This document shows positions 33,640 to 45,516 of a stretch of 64,000 nucleotides of DNA, piece after piece. The DNA is taken from contig CM055109.1 in NCBI GenBank assembly GCA_029204225.1, positions 34,794,496-34,858,495 on the forward strand, in the 5' to 3' direction. Positions within the stretch are counted from its first letter, which is position 1; the number at the start of each line of letters is the position of its first letter. A model generated the notes under the pieces. It did not search any database. It was not told the DNA's origin and saw only the letters and a program-made list of their open reading frames with translations. A program made the position numbers and the translations under genes. The stretch comes from Diphasiastrum complanatum (lineage: Eukaryota > Streptophyta > Lycopodiopsida > Lycopodiales > Lycopodiaceae).

Positions 33640-34115
33640 TCCTCGGGCCAAGACCTTTCCCTAAACACCCAATCAAAGGATAAATCCTTTGGCTCAGGGA
33701 GCCTTGATACCTGTGCAGAACTGATCAAATCTAGAGCTCAGGGAGCTCAACACAAAGTGCATCAAGGACAAATCAGGAGCTCAAAGGAGTTCCAAAGTCG
33801 AAATTCAGAAGCGACATGGGCGAATATTTCAAAGAAAGGTCCCTGTCACCAGTTAATAAGGTTCTTGGGTTTTACGAAAGCGATATAAAATCTACGCTTT
33901 TCCCAGATAAAGAGATATTTTAAGTTATGTAATTTTTCAGTACAAACAGCTGAGCCTCCGACTTGTGGTGTGCCAGTTTCAATGTTAATAAAAAGTGGCC
34001 AGTAAATTGAGTATTGTGCCAAGTAGCTTAAATGTATAGTTATTTTAATTGGGAGACACCTTTACTTTAATCTGACATCCGATGAGGACATCAGATTTTA
34101 TAAAGGTGGGGTGGA
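33640..34115 (+). mobile_element. family A internal region, 3' end
   Basis: Segment 33680-33840 is shared, in opposite orientation, with 25637-25852. It leads into a polypurine tract and the 3' LTR at 34116. It is non-coding. No 5' LTR belonging to this copy is in the window. Confidence 0.6.
34102..34115 (+). promoter_or_regulatory. polypurine tract of family A copy
   Basis: AAAGGTGGGGTGGA, one T pair within a purine run, lies immediately before the TGTTG start of the LTR. It is the expected plus-strand primer site and shows that the LTR at 34116 is a 3' LTR. Confidence 0.6.
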
Positions 34116-34697
34116 TGTTGTAAAGCTACCTTTACAAGCTTTACTTCCGACGCCACTGGCGCCAGCATTGTCCCCGACGCCAGCAGCGCCCCTGCTGCTC
34201 CCGGCGCCGGTGCCGCTTTCGGCGCCACTGTGACCAGAATCCAGCTGGCGCCAAGTTCCTATGGCTGAAAATCTTTAATCGGTTCTAGCGAAGTCCAGAG
34301 AACTCAGATCGATGTGCAATCACCTCACACGATCTAGGCATGATTAAAGGAAGCCTGGGGATCAATAAAATGTAGAGAGAGAAAATGACTTTCTAGAGAG
34401 ACAAAATCTTAGAGAGAGAAAAACGTGCTTTACCAGCCTGGTTAAAGTGCTTGGTACAAGGGGGGGTGCCAAATTGTAGCGCAGGCATTTAAAAGGGAGC
34501 CGGGAACCACGACTTAGCTTCCCAGCTTTCAACTCTTGCCATCCAAACCCACTTGACATACAAGCAGCCAACTCGCCAACAACGATCAGACTTAACCAAC
34601 TTGAAGTTCCTGAAAACCAACATTGAGATCCAACCTGGCGCCATGCCAGATCGGGGGTCCCGATGTGGGTGACTTCCCTCCAAGCAACCCGCCCGAC

Positions 34698-36825
34698 TGT
34701 TGTAAAGCTATCTTTACAAGCTTTACTTCCGGCGCCATCGGCGCCAACTATGTCCCCGGCGCCAGCAGTGCCCCTGCTGCTGTGACCGAAATCTAGCCGG
34801 CGCCAAGTTCCTATGACTGAAAATCTTTGATCGGTTCTAGCGGAGTCTAGAGAGCTCAGATCGATGTGCAATCACCTCATACGATCTAGGCATGATTAAA
34901 GGAAGCCTGGGAATCAATAAAATCTAGAGAGATAAAATGACTTTCTAGAAAGAGAAAATCCTAGAGAGAGATAAACGTGCTTTACCAGCTTGGGTAGAGT
35001 GTGGGTATGAGGGGGGTGCCGAATCACACCAATACTATAGGGGAGTGCGGGTTGCGACTCAGGGCGAGCTCCAACCAAGTCTCAGCCTCCCTTGCTGGAA
35101 TGTTGTCGTGGCTCTCGCCTTGGCATGCTAGCGCCCCGGAGACTAGGGTCGATCACTGTTGTAAAGCTGACTCGGGTGCACCCAGCGTGCCCTGTAAGAC
35201 TCAAAGGGGTGACACTCCCTAAGGTCCCAGAGCAAGTTAGAACGTCAAGGACTGAGCCTCCGACCTGTGGTGAGCCAGTCAAGTAGTCACAAAGTCATGA
35301 GCTAGCTCTGGAGCTCGAGTCATGGCCTAGTCAGGAAAGCAGGTTGATTCGGCCACCGGGACGGCTCCCGGGACCCATGTCCGGGAGCCAGACTGATTCT
35401 GCCAGGCTTGCCAGGCTTAATCACCAAAATAAAAACTAAGTCCTAAAAAGCGTGCTTTACCAGAAAGCACTATGTTTCAAACCAGAGGGGGTGCGCCGAA
35501 TCACAGCAGAACTATAGGGGGAGTCCGACAGACAGAAACTTGGGCAGCTCAACCAGCGCCAGGAATCCAGTCGCCAGGTCTCAGCTCCCTCTACCAGCAC
35601 GAGCCAGGCACAATGCCCAGCACGTGTTGGTGGCCCCGAGACCGGTCAGTCTATGTATGAATGTAACCTCTTTCAAATCTAATAAAGTTGATCCTTGGGG
35701 ATGATTACCATTTCGGTTTCGCCTCCGGGACTGGTCCAAGTGGAAGGACCCTTACTACAACCTTTTTGTGTCGCTGGCGCCTAAGGGTCCCTGTCATCGA
35801 CATGGGGCTTGCCGCTATGCCAATTGGTCAGTTTGGCGACCACTATGCCTTGGGTTTCATGTGTGGCCTGTCTTTGCCTTTGGTTACCTTTTGGGGACGG
35901 ATTCTGAGTTGGCTTTCGAGTTGGTTGGGATTCCAGTTTTCTTAAGTCTGAATGTTAAGCTTGTTACGCTTCTGAGTTGGCTTTTATGTAAGTGCATGAT
36001 GGATGAATGTTAGACTTAAGCGCGTGTTGGGGAAACCGCTCAAGTCCCAGCGCCCTTTGAGGCGCCGGCGCAACAGTCACACACTTGAAATGTAACCTTC
36101 TCAGATTTATCAATAAAGTGGGATTTTCCTCAAACTGACTCTGATTACCTTCTGGGTTTCAGTGTTCGGTAAAAGCGCCAGTTGTAAGGCCGCTTTCAAA
36201 ATTCTTAACTTGGCACATAGCTGAGGGTCGTATCCTGGGACGCCAGCGGTATGCCGTCGGGACAATTCGGTCCGTGGCGCCAGCGGTATGCTGTCGGGAC
36301 CATTTGGTCCAGGAACTGGTTGTTTCCATATCTGTCGCGGCTTGTGGTTCTGAGTGTTCCTTGCATGAACGTGAATGGGTTAAGCTCTTGGGGAACGAGC
36401 TCTAACTTGTCGGCTGAGTTGGATGGCTTGCTTGGGTGGACGTTACCTGTTTATGGCTGTCCAGTCTGGCGTGGCGCCAGGTTGGCTTCCAGCGCTCGTG
36501 ACGAAGCTTTCAGTTGGTTAAGTCTGATGTAAGTCAGACCGCTTGCTTGGAATGGATGTTATTCGTTTGTAACGAAGCTTCGAGTTGGTTAAGTTTGATG
36601 TATGTCGGGCGGCTTGCTTGGAGGGAAGTCACCCACATCGGGACCCCCGACCTGGCATGGCGCCAGGTTGGATCTCAATGTTGGTTTTTGGAACTTCAAG
36701 CTGGTTAAGTCTGATCGTTGTTGGCGAGTTGGCTGCTTGTATGTCAAGTGGGTTTGGATGGCAAGAGTTGAAGGCTGGGAAGCTAAGTCGTGGTTCCTGG
36801 CTCCCTTTGGGATGCCTGCGCTACA
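34698..36825 (+). repeat. family A solo LTR (A3), inserted in A2 and split by B
   Basis: Plus-strand LTR, about 1204 bp without its insert, from TGTTGTAAAG (34698) to GCGCTACA (36825). The target duplication CCGAC is perfect on both sides (34693-34697 and 36826-36830). With A2 it forms a large inverted repeat (about 36090-36608 against 36831-37350). Confidence 0.9.
35157..36075 (+). repeat. family B solo LTR, inserted in A3
   Basis: 919 bp from TGTTGTAAAGCTGACTCGGG to GGCGCCGGCGCAACA. The target duplication is ATCAC (35152-35156) against GTCAC (36076-36080); other family A copies have GTCAC, so the left copy carries one change. It differs from family A over most of its length but shares the first 12 bases and an 'atgtaacct ... 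aataaag' block, so the families are related. Confidence 0.85.
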
Positions 36826-38706
36826 CCGACATACATCAAACTTAACCAACTCGAAGCTTCGTTACAAACGAGTAACATCCAATCCAAGCAAGTGGTCTGA
36901 CGTACATCAGACTTAACCAACTGAAAGCTTCGTCACGAGCGCTGGAAGCCAACCTGGCGCCACGCCAGACTGGACAGCCATAAACAGGTAACGTCCACCC
37001 AAGCAAGCCATCCAACTCAGCCGACATGTTAGAGCCCGTTCCCCAAGAGCTTAACCCATTCACGTTCATGCAAGGAACACTCAGAACCACAAGCCGCGAC
37101 AGATATGGAAACAACCAGTTCCTGGACCAAATGGTCCCGACAGCATACCGCTGGCGCCACGGACCGAATTGTCCCGACGGCATACCGCTGGCATCCCGGG
37201 ATACGACCCTCAGCTATGTGCCAAGTTAAAAATTTGGAAGCGGCCTTACAACTGGCGCTTTTACCGAACACTGAAACCCAAAAGGTAATCAGAGTCAGTT
37301 TGAGAAAAATCCCACTTTATTGATAAATCTGAGAAGGTTACATTTCAAGTGTGTGACCGACCCTAGTCTCCGGGGCGCTAGCATGCGAAGGCGAGAGCCA
37401 TGACAACATTCCAGCAAGGGAGGCTGAGACTTGGTTGGAGTTCGCCCTGAGTCGCAACCCGCACTCCCCTATAGTATTGGTGTGATTCGGCACCCCCCCT
37501 CATACCAAGCACTCTACCCAAGCTGGTAAAGCACGTTTTTCTCTCTCTAGGATTTTCTCTTTCTAGAAAGTCATTTTCACTCTCTATATTTTATTGATCC
37601 CCAGGCTTCCTTTAATCATGCCTAGATCGTGTGAGGTGATTGCACATCGATCTGAGCTCTTTGGACTCCGCTAGAACCGATCAAAGATTTTCAGCCATAG
37701 GAACTTGGCGCCGGCTGGATTCTGGTCACAGTGGTGCCGGGAGCAGCAAGGGCACTGCTGGCGCCGGGGACAACGCTGGCGCCGATGGCGTCGGAAGTAA
37801 AGCTTGTAAAGGTAGCTTTACAACACGAATTCCACCAATACTATAGGGTAGTGCGGGTTGCGATTCAGGGTGAGCTCCAACCAAGTCTCAGCCTCCCTTG
37901 CTGGAATGTTGTCATGGCTCTCGCCTTGGCATGCTAGCGCCCTGGAGACTAGGGTCGGTCACACACTTAAAATGTAACCTTCCCAAATTTATCAATAAAG
38001 CGGGATTTTTCTCAAACTGACTCTGATTACCTTTTGGGTTTCAGTGTTCGGTAAAAGCGCCAGTTGTAAGGCCGCTTCAAAATTTTTAAGTTGGCACATA
38101 GCTGAGGGTCGTATCCCGAGATGCCAGCGGTATGTCGTCGGGACCATTCGGTCCGTGGCGCCAGCGGTATGCTGTCGGGACCATTTGGTCCAGGAACTGG
38201 TTGTCTCCATATTTGTCACGGCTTGTGGTTCTGAGTGTTCCTTGCATGAACCTGAATGAGTTAATCTCTTGGGGAACGTGCTCTAACCTGTCGGCTGAGT
38301 TGGATGGCTTGCTTGGGTGGAAGTTACTTGTTTATGGCTGTCCAGTCTGGCGTGGCACCAGGTTGGCTTCCAGCGCTCGTGACGAAGCTTTCAGTTGGTT
38401 AAGTCTGATGTAAGTCAGACCGCTTGCTTGGAATGGATGTTACTCGTTTGTAACGAAGCTTCGAGTTGGTTAAGTTTGATGTATGTCGGGCGGCTTGCTT
38501 GGAGGGAAGTCACCCATATCGGGACCCCCGATCTAGCATGGCGCCAGGTTGGATCTCAATGTTGGTTTTTGGAACTTCAAGTTGGTTAAGTCTGATCGTT
38601 ATTGGCGAGTTGGCTGCTTGTATGTCAAGTGGGTTTGGATGGCAAGAGTTGAAGGCTGGGAAGCTAAGTCGTGGTTCCCGGCTCCCTTTGGGATGCCTGC
38701 GCTACA

Positions 38707-38900
38707 CCAGGGGCTGGCCAAAAAGGCGCAGGTGGGCGGGCAGGCAGCGCCCAGATGGCGCTAGGCAGGGGCACCGGCGCCAGGTGGGTGGCGCCGGGCA
38801 GGCAGGTGGGTGGCGCTGGGCAGGCCCAGGTGGCGCCGGGTAGGCAGCGCCCAGGTGGCACCGGGAACCGGCCAGGTGGCACTGGGCAGCTTCACACCCA
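38707..38900. repeat. GC-rich minisatellite
   Basis: Imperfect repeats of a 'ggcaggtggcgccggg'-like unit (15-20 bp) directly after the end of LTR A1. It is rich in GGCGCC, the same palindrome found in the neighbouring LTRs. Confidence 0.75.
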
Positions 38901-39429
38901 CCTGCACACATGTGAGTAAGTAGGTGGGTTCAGTTATATATAGGTACTAGTTTATTTTAGAGATTTGCTTATGGGATAAACCCTGGTGCCTGACATGTGG
39001 CACCAGGGCAAGCAATTTAAAAAAAAAAAAACCTCTCTGCTTGGCCCACCCTGACGTGTGCGCAGGGTGCTAAAAATAAGAGGAGCCATGCTTTTTGTCC
39101 CCCCACCTCTGTTGACTTTATGAACTTAGCACATCCAAGAAAAGGACCCACAAGAAAAAAAAAGAAAGCCTAAAAGAAGAGGACGTGAATAAGAATTGAA
39201 AAGAGGTCATTTTAAATGTGAAAAAATAGCTAGTTATGTTTTTGGATCACGTGGAACATCCAATCCTTATCTACTTGCAAAGTATTTGCAAAATTTGGCA
39301 ATCTTTCAATTGCGAAGTAGTCATAATTAGTGACTATGTGCATCCATATTTGCATACAATTACACATACACTTATATAATTGCTATTTGCAAAACACTTA
39401 CGATGATGGTGGAAGCTGTACTCCATAGG

Positions 39430-39431
<2 letters not shown>

Positions 39432-39495
<64 letters not shown>
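39432..39495. repeat. (GA)n microsatellite
   Basis: About 64 bp of GA. Confidence 0.97.
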
Positions 39496-39498
<3 letters not shown>

Positions 39499-40171
39499 TT
39501 CAAATTATTATGTGTGTAGAAATAGATATTGCATCATTGTTGAGAAGCCAAAATCCCCCATAAAGCACATACATGATATTTATTTGTATGATATGCATCA
39601 CTACAAAAAATGGATTATGAGAAAGAAGCAACTCTACATACAATACCAAATACAAGTTACATATATGCTTTATATATGTGTGTGTGTAAATTTCTTCTCG
39701 AGGAACTAATAATTTGCTTCGCGATGATAAAAAGCATAGAAATTGTCACTTATACGATCCATGTTTTTGTTTTATTTGTATTCTCTCAAAAATGGATCTA
39801 AATAAAAAGAGCAAATTTATGTATAGACCTTTATGATGGATACTGTATACATAGTAGAAATCATTTTCTAAGATTGATGCATAAAGTACACACACACACA
39901 CACACATCTAATTAAGAAATGCTCTCACGATTTACTTGCTTGTTTCGGTCACTATGATCACAATGAACGAACTGTCTTGAGTTCTTTTGATCAGACTTCA
40001 TACAACACTCTGAATGTTAACAATGAAAAAATTTGTGTGAACAGTCTTCTAATCCCCTCAATATGGTTGTTGCTACTAACGGGTATGAAGAGTTGATGGG
40101 GTTAGTTATATGACTTGGATTGGACCTGTCTGTTAAAGTCTATATATACTTATTTGTGGACGGTAATGCCT

Positions 40172-40457
40172 TGACAATTTGAAATTGACAGTGCAATAAA
40201 CATTTTTCTAAGTTGTTACTTAGAAAAAGGGATGGTGTTAAGCATTTTGAAAAGGGTAATGGCACATAGTTTTGAGCTCTACTTTAAGAGTAGTCTGGAT
40301 GTAATTGTCTACTGACAATTTGAAATTGACAGTGCAATAAACATTCTTCTAAGTTGTTACTTAGAAAAAGGGATGGTGTTCCGATAAGCATTTTGAAAAG
40401 GGTAATGGTAGATAGTTTTGAGCTCTACTTTAAAACTAGTCTAGATGTAATTGTCTA
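40172..40457. repeat. tandem duplication, about 141-bp unit
   Basis: Copies at 40172-40311 and 40313-40457 are nearly identical ('tgacaatttgaaattgacag' to 'gatgtaattgtct'). The second has a 6-bp addition ('ccgata'). High identity points to a recent event. Confidence 0.9.
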
Positions 40458-41765
40458 TTATAGTCGTACTTTTGTAATTGTTGACTTTCAAGCATTGATT
40501 ATACACTGTTAACCTAATAATTTAGAAACTTTGAGTAAAGCTGAAACAATGTTCGACTTTTTACTCATGATATGGACAAAATTAGAGTCACCTAACTTGG
40601 CAATGACTACTTGTTGTGACATGGATAACAACTGAGAGTATGTGTAGACACCTGTAGTTCCCACAATAATGTCCCTGTTCTAACACGGTTGTTGCTGTGG
40701 ATGGATGCAGGTGAGCATATTCTCCTCAACTTGGAGCTTTTGCTGGTTGTTAGGTTTGGTCAATATGATATGTTTGACTGTAATGACTCTATATGAATTG
40801 GATTTACTTTAATATTCGTATGTTTGGTATTGCGATGACAATGTGCAGTTTTGTTTAGATTTGTTAGGTTAAAAACACAAAAAAACACAAACACACAGTA
40901 CACACACCCACACATGCCTATGTATTATGTCATCTTGCATGGGTGCCATATAAGTAGGACATCCTTTTCAAAGGAGTAAATAAGCATTTCATGTAGGTAA
41001 GGTGTCACATGATACATGCATTTTAGAGTAGATAAGCTCTCAAATGAAGTTGATACCTGTACAAGTTGTACAAACAAAATTGGATGACTTTTCAAGGTGC
41101 ATCAAATATTATTAGGTTCATGTGACGACGCCTTATCTCTTGAGTAGGACACAAAAATCTCTCATCTCCTCCTCCTCCTTCCCCATTGCAATTGTTGGTG
41201 GGCAATGCACGAGCTTTGCAGGTAGGATTGTGGGCAGCTAGGATATAGCTAGGCGTGCCCTGTGGAGGTGGAAGATATTCCCACCTTAAGACCAGCATCC
41301 GGCTGGATAGATTGCTGCGACAAAAGGTGTGATTCGGTGGTGAGTAGATAGGGAGTTGATTTGGCTTTTCCTTTGCTCAGTCTGCTTCGGAGGTTTCTGT
41401 GAGACGCAACGTTATATTGTGGCTCATTCGCCCTTATTCCTCAGGAGTTGTGAGAGCCTGAATGGGTTTTAAGTGATGGGCTGTTGTTGTCTCAAGGATG
41501 TGGGAACCAAATGCATCATTGAGTGCAGCATTGGAGATCGAGTCTGTTGGGCATAAAAAATTTGATGTTATACGTTTCTAGACAAGGGTGCAGCAATGGT
41601 GTGAGGCAGGGAAGAACAGATATTTGCTGAATTTAACTGCTTGCAGCTTTGAGAATTTATGTAGCAGGATTGCTTGTTGCTCCTTGAATCTTCTATGGGT
41701 GAGGAGGGCGGTGTACGAGGATGAATTTACAAGTCTCTCAAGCTGATATATGAAGATAGAAGGAC

Positions 41766-42221
41766 ATGAAGCTCGGAACAATGGAGCGTAGAACAAGTCG
41801 TGGTGATTGGAAAGGCAGTTTACCCTCAGATTCGATTCATCTCGTCGGTGCCTCCTCCGATCCACGTTTGTTGCTTCCAGTTTCTTCTATTGCGGCTCCC
41901 TCTCCCTCTTGCAAAGACTGCATATACCACACCGCGCATTCATCACACGCAAATATAAACCCATCTTCTTCCACTAGTGGTAGTTCGAGTAGGAGTCACA
42001 GCGGTTTCACTTTGCAGCGATATCCAAGCCGTCTGCACGACAGAACTCCAGTGCTGCACAGCCGCGTCATCAAGCTTAGAACGGAGGATCAGTACCTAAG
42101 GGAGATAATGAGCATGGAGGTTTTAGATCTCTTCAGAGATGACCTATCTACCACAAATCATGACTCTAGATCGATCTTTCCTTCTCCTTTGGGAATAAGA
42201 GGTTTCTGCGCAAATCCGTAA
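41766..42221 (+). CDS. hypothetical ORF, 151 aa
   Basis: I do not recognise this protein. It starts MKLGTMERRTSRGDWKG, has a Ser/Pro/His-rich middle ('NPSSSTSGSSSRSHSG') and a charged, helical C-terminal part ('HSRVIKLRTEDQYLREIMSM', 'EVLDLFRDDL'). There is no signal peptide, membrane helix or obvious retroelement motif. Its base composition is less A/T-rich than the flanks, which is mild support for a real exon. It may be a single-exon gene, a first exon, or chance; no second exon is evident. Confidence 0.35.
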   Translation: MKLGTMERRTSRGDWKGSLPSDSIHLVGASSDPRLLLPVSSIAAPSPSCKDCIYHTAHSSHANINPSSSTSGSSSRSHSGFTLQRYPSRLHDRTPVLHSRVIKLRTEDQYLREIMSMEVLDLFRDDLSTTNHDSRSIFPSPLGIRGFCANP

Positions 42222-43224
42222 CGTCAGTTGTACTCTTCTACATATCCTTCGTGAAATCAGACCGTGTAGGCTCCACTCGTACTGCTTAGAAGACTAAGGC
42301 TTCCCGATAATATACATCTGACTAGATGCACAGCCACTGCTATTTGGCTGGAAATTCTGCAGTCTAGCTCAAAAGTTGCGTGATTTTTCGCATTTTCTGT
42401 GTGGTCAATTAGTTGAAGGCAAACTGCAAGCCACAATTTTATCTGTGAATGCGGCATTGTTCAGCTGTACAAGTCCATGGTGGACGAGACCGTAGACCCT
42501 GTCGTTGCTCTTGATGTGAGCTGATGAAAAGTAACATTCCTGTACAAATTTGATGTAGGATTCTCAATATAAGTACTTTGAAAACAGATAGACTTGATTC
42601 AGATCATATCTACGTCATATCTACATCTACATCAAGAGAAGCAGGTGATGGATCTAGCAGTAAATGAGGTAGTGGTTTTATTGTATGCATTTATCAGTTA
42701 ATGTATGCCTCATTCATTCCCTAGATGAAAGTTTGACCAAAATTCATTATAAGCAAGTGTTTATCAACACCTGTGTTTAATGTTATGCTCCCTTTGGAAG
42801 CTCTCCATGTCTGTAACAATTTGAAGGGTAGATGGTAATTGGAAACTAGTATTGCATAAAATTTGACAAGTGTTTAAGAATAGACTGTAGCTATAGTAGA
42901 TACTAGAGTAGCTCCATAATCTTTGAGCTCTAAAATTTATCATATATCCCTTAAGAGAATATAGAGCTCCCAGCCGGCCATTCATTAGACTACACAGCTT
43001 TGAATGCCACGTGCCCATCCAAAGGTCCATGTTAAGTGAGTTAGTGTCGAATGTCCTTAACACTCTTTCACTTGATTGCATCGTTGGATGGGCACCTAAC
43101 ATTTAAAGCTTGTACCTTTTTCATCCAAGGCATAGAATAGAACCAACTAGTCAATGATATACCCCTCACTTATTTTGCACAAGGCCAGAGGGTGTATGCA
43201 AGGTCTCCTCTCATTACTCATTAC
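42222..43224. other. non-coding sequence
   Basis: No domain, RNA gene or repeat recognised. Confidence 0.4.
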
Positions 43225-43760
43225 CCTCCAAAGTTTCTTTGGTCCCAGGTTCGAGCCTCCCCTTGGAAACCAAGAAGCATTACTCATTACCCAACGGGGT
43301 TGGCTCAACTGGTTAGCTTGGCATCCAAAGTTTCTTTGGTCCCAGGTTCGAGCCTCCCCTTGGAAACCAAGAAGCATTACTCAACTCCCACCCAACGGGG
43401 TTGGCTCAACTGGTTAGCTTGGCATCCAAAGTTTCTTTGGTCCCAAGTTCGAACCTCCCCTTGGAAACCAAGAAGCATTACTCAACTCCCTTGGAAGGCT
43501 CGAACTTGAGACCAAAGAAACTTTGGATGTCAACCTAACCAAGAAGCATTACTCAACTCCGCCCAAAGGGGTTGGCCTAGTTGGTTAACTTGGCATCCAA
43601 AGTTTCTTTGGTCCCAAGTTCGAGCCTCCCTTGGAAACCAAGAAGCATTACTCAACTCCACCCAACGGGGTTGTCTTAGTTGGTTAGCTTGACATCCAAA
43701 GTTTCTTTGGTCTCAGGTTCGAGCCTCCCCTTGGAAACCAAGAAGCATTACTCAACTCCT
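43225..43760 (+). repeat. tandem array of tRNA-like (SINE-like) units
   Basis: Units of about 100 bp start near 43227 (partial), 43291, 43392, 43563 and 43662, plus one partial inverted unit at 43491-43540. Each full unit has an A-box-like 'tggctcaactggttag' and, about 30 bp later, a B-box-like 'ggttcgagcc'. These are followed by 'ccttggaaaccaagaagcat' and 'tactcaactcc'. The outer 'ccaacgggg' and 'ccccttgg' can pair as an acceptor-like stem. The middle stem 'ccaaa/tttgg' replaces a normal anticodon arm. This is not a functional tRNA. Confidence 0.7.
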
Positions 43761-45381
43761 TGAGGCCATCTAAAGTGGAAGGCACAAGGTCCTCAGGCCT
43801 TCCGCTGCATAAATTGAATGCGAGCATGCACGCTTTTCCTTTTCCTTTTCTTTATATGTTTCTTATACCAAATTGAAACCTTCATGACCACCATGCATGA
43901 AAATTCAAGCAAAAGGTGATACTCTCTTCATTTAAAGTTAAAATCCCATTTGTGAAAGTAGCACTCGAATACAAAGGAAAGTTGAGCATTGGGCATTACG
44001 ACATGAAAAGGTCTAAGATGGAAGACAGACATCAAAGGTTGCTATTATCAATCACACATAGTTATGGCATGTTATGCATAACTTGGCAAGAGAGCATAAA
44101 CATATTGACTACAAAGTGTCAAGAACATAGTTCATAATACTAGGTGCACCTAAGAGTGGATTCATGTATGAATCATGTTACTTTGCCAACTACTTTGCAA
44201 GAGAGCATAAAGTGTGAAAAAAATATTGAGTACATAGTGGGAATAATACACTAGTGCATCAAAGGGTGGATTCACGCCACTTTGAGCTATTCCTGTGCTT
44301 ACCATCCACTTGAGTACCATTGCAACTTGAATGTAATGCACATAGGCAAGTTGTCTTGTAGAATAAAGCTCTTCTTTTTTATGGTAATCCAACTTGAGTA
44401 CCATCATGTCAATGCAATTATCATACATAAGGGCAAGCTACCTTGTAGTATAAAATTCATGCTTTATTTATTGATCCGTTAATCTTCCTTGCTTGTGATT
44501 GTGGAATGGCCTTAAATTGTCATCTGAATGACCATTATAGTCCTTGCTTGTGATCATTTGTTGAACTTAAATTTGTAACTGATAAATATTGAATTTGGCA
44601 ATCAATGAGGTTGAGCCAAGAAAAATGCACTTGTTCCTACATGGCAAAGATTAGTGCCATCCCATGTGCCACAAAGTGGCAACTCACATGTAGTTTATAA
44701 GGGGGATTCAGGGCCCATTCATAGAACATGGACTTCTACAAGCTAGCCATGTTTTGAATGCGGTCTTAGTGGGTTGAGGATACATTTTTTTGTAATGGGG
44801 ATGGTCTTTTTAAAGATCTCTATTTGCGGTAAGGTTTATTTGAGAGTTTATTATTACGTGAGTTTGATCCTTGCCATTGGATTATTCCTTATCTAAAATC
44901 TAAGCAAAAATGGTGTTAAAATGTGTAACAAGTTTTGAAATATGTAAAACAATATACATCATATTTTTTTATACAGTGATTAATTGAATTATTCAAAAGT
45001 TTTACCAATAGTAAAAATTGTTTAAGGCCCAATGTAGAAGTAATGTCGATGGGAAGAATAACATTTTTATTTAAGTTAAAGAGTAAGAATTGTTGGGATA
45101 ACAGGTTTAGGCCGCAATGGAATTTGAGGCCATTATCCCAACAAACAGTATGATAATAATCAAATGGAAGACGGGAGCAGTTATGATTTGTGTTACAGAT
45201 TTGTGTAGGGTGTAGATTTAGTCGGTGAGTAGCCCTTCCGCCTGTCAAAGAGGGTTAGAACATTTGGATAGGAGCCTAACTATGCTAAGATGCTTCTGTT
45301 AGTTACTTTCTACCCTTTACACTAACACTACCACCTTTAACACTACACTCCCCTACACTAACCCAACATAGATCATGATTT
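43761..45381. other. A/T-rich sequence without a recognised gene
   Basis: No coding or RNA feature is supported. Two related stretches share 'gagagcataaa' and the 'aggtgcacctaagagtggat'-like / 'gtgcatcaaagggtggattc' phrase (44090-44275), an imperfect duplication. Confidence 0.4.
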
Positions 45382-45424
45382 GTAGTGAAAAAGAGAGGGA
45401 GAGAGAGAGTTACATGGATAGAAG

Positions 45425-45516
<92 letters not shown>

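Larger units (their letters stand above)
34475..37825 (-). repeat. family A solo LTR (A2), inserted in A1 and split by A3
   Basis: Minus-strand LTR in two pieces, 36831-37825 and 34475-34697 (about 1218 bp). The target duplication is CAAAT (34470-34474) versus CGAAT (37826-37830). The uninterrupted sequence in other copies is CGAAT, so the left copy has a CpG-type change. It has LTRs at neither side and no internal region, so it is a solo LTR. Confidence 0.85.
34116..38706 (+). repeat. family A 3' LTR (A1), split by nested LTR A2
   Basis: The LTR runs 34116-34474 and resumes 37831-38706, about 1235 bp in all, from TGTTGTAAAG to GCGCTACA. The gap is filled by A2. No target duplication flanks its outer ends, as expected for one LTR of a longer element rather than a solo LTR. 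Confidence 0.85.
38925..41765. other. A/T-rich sequence without a recognised gene
   Basis: It contains a (GA)n array (39432-39495), a (CA)n run (39891-39906) and the tandem duplication at 40172-40457. No coding feature is supported. A (TCC)n-like patch near 41167 is low complexity. Confidence 0.5.

Noticed and set aside
43291-43490. Functional tRNA gene
   Set aside because: A- and B-box-like motifs are present, but the anticodon and T stems do not pair properly and the unit is tandemly repeated.
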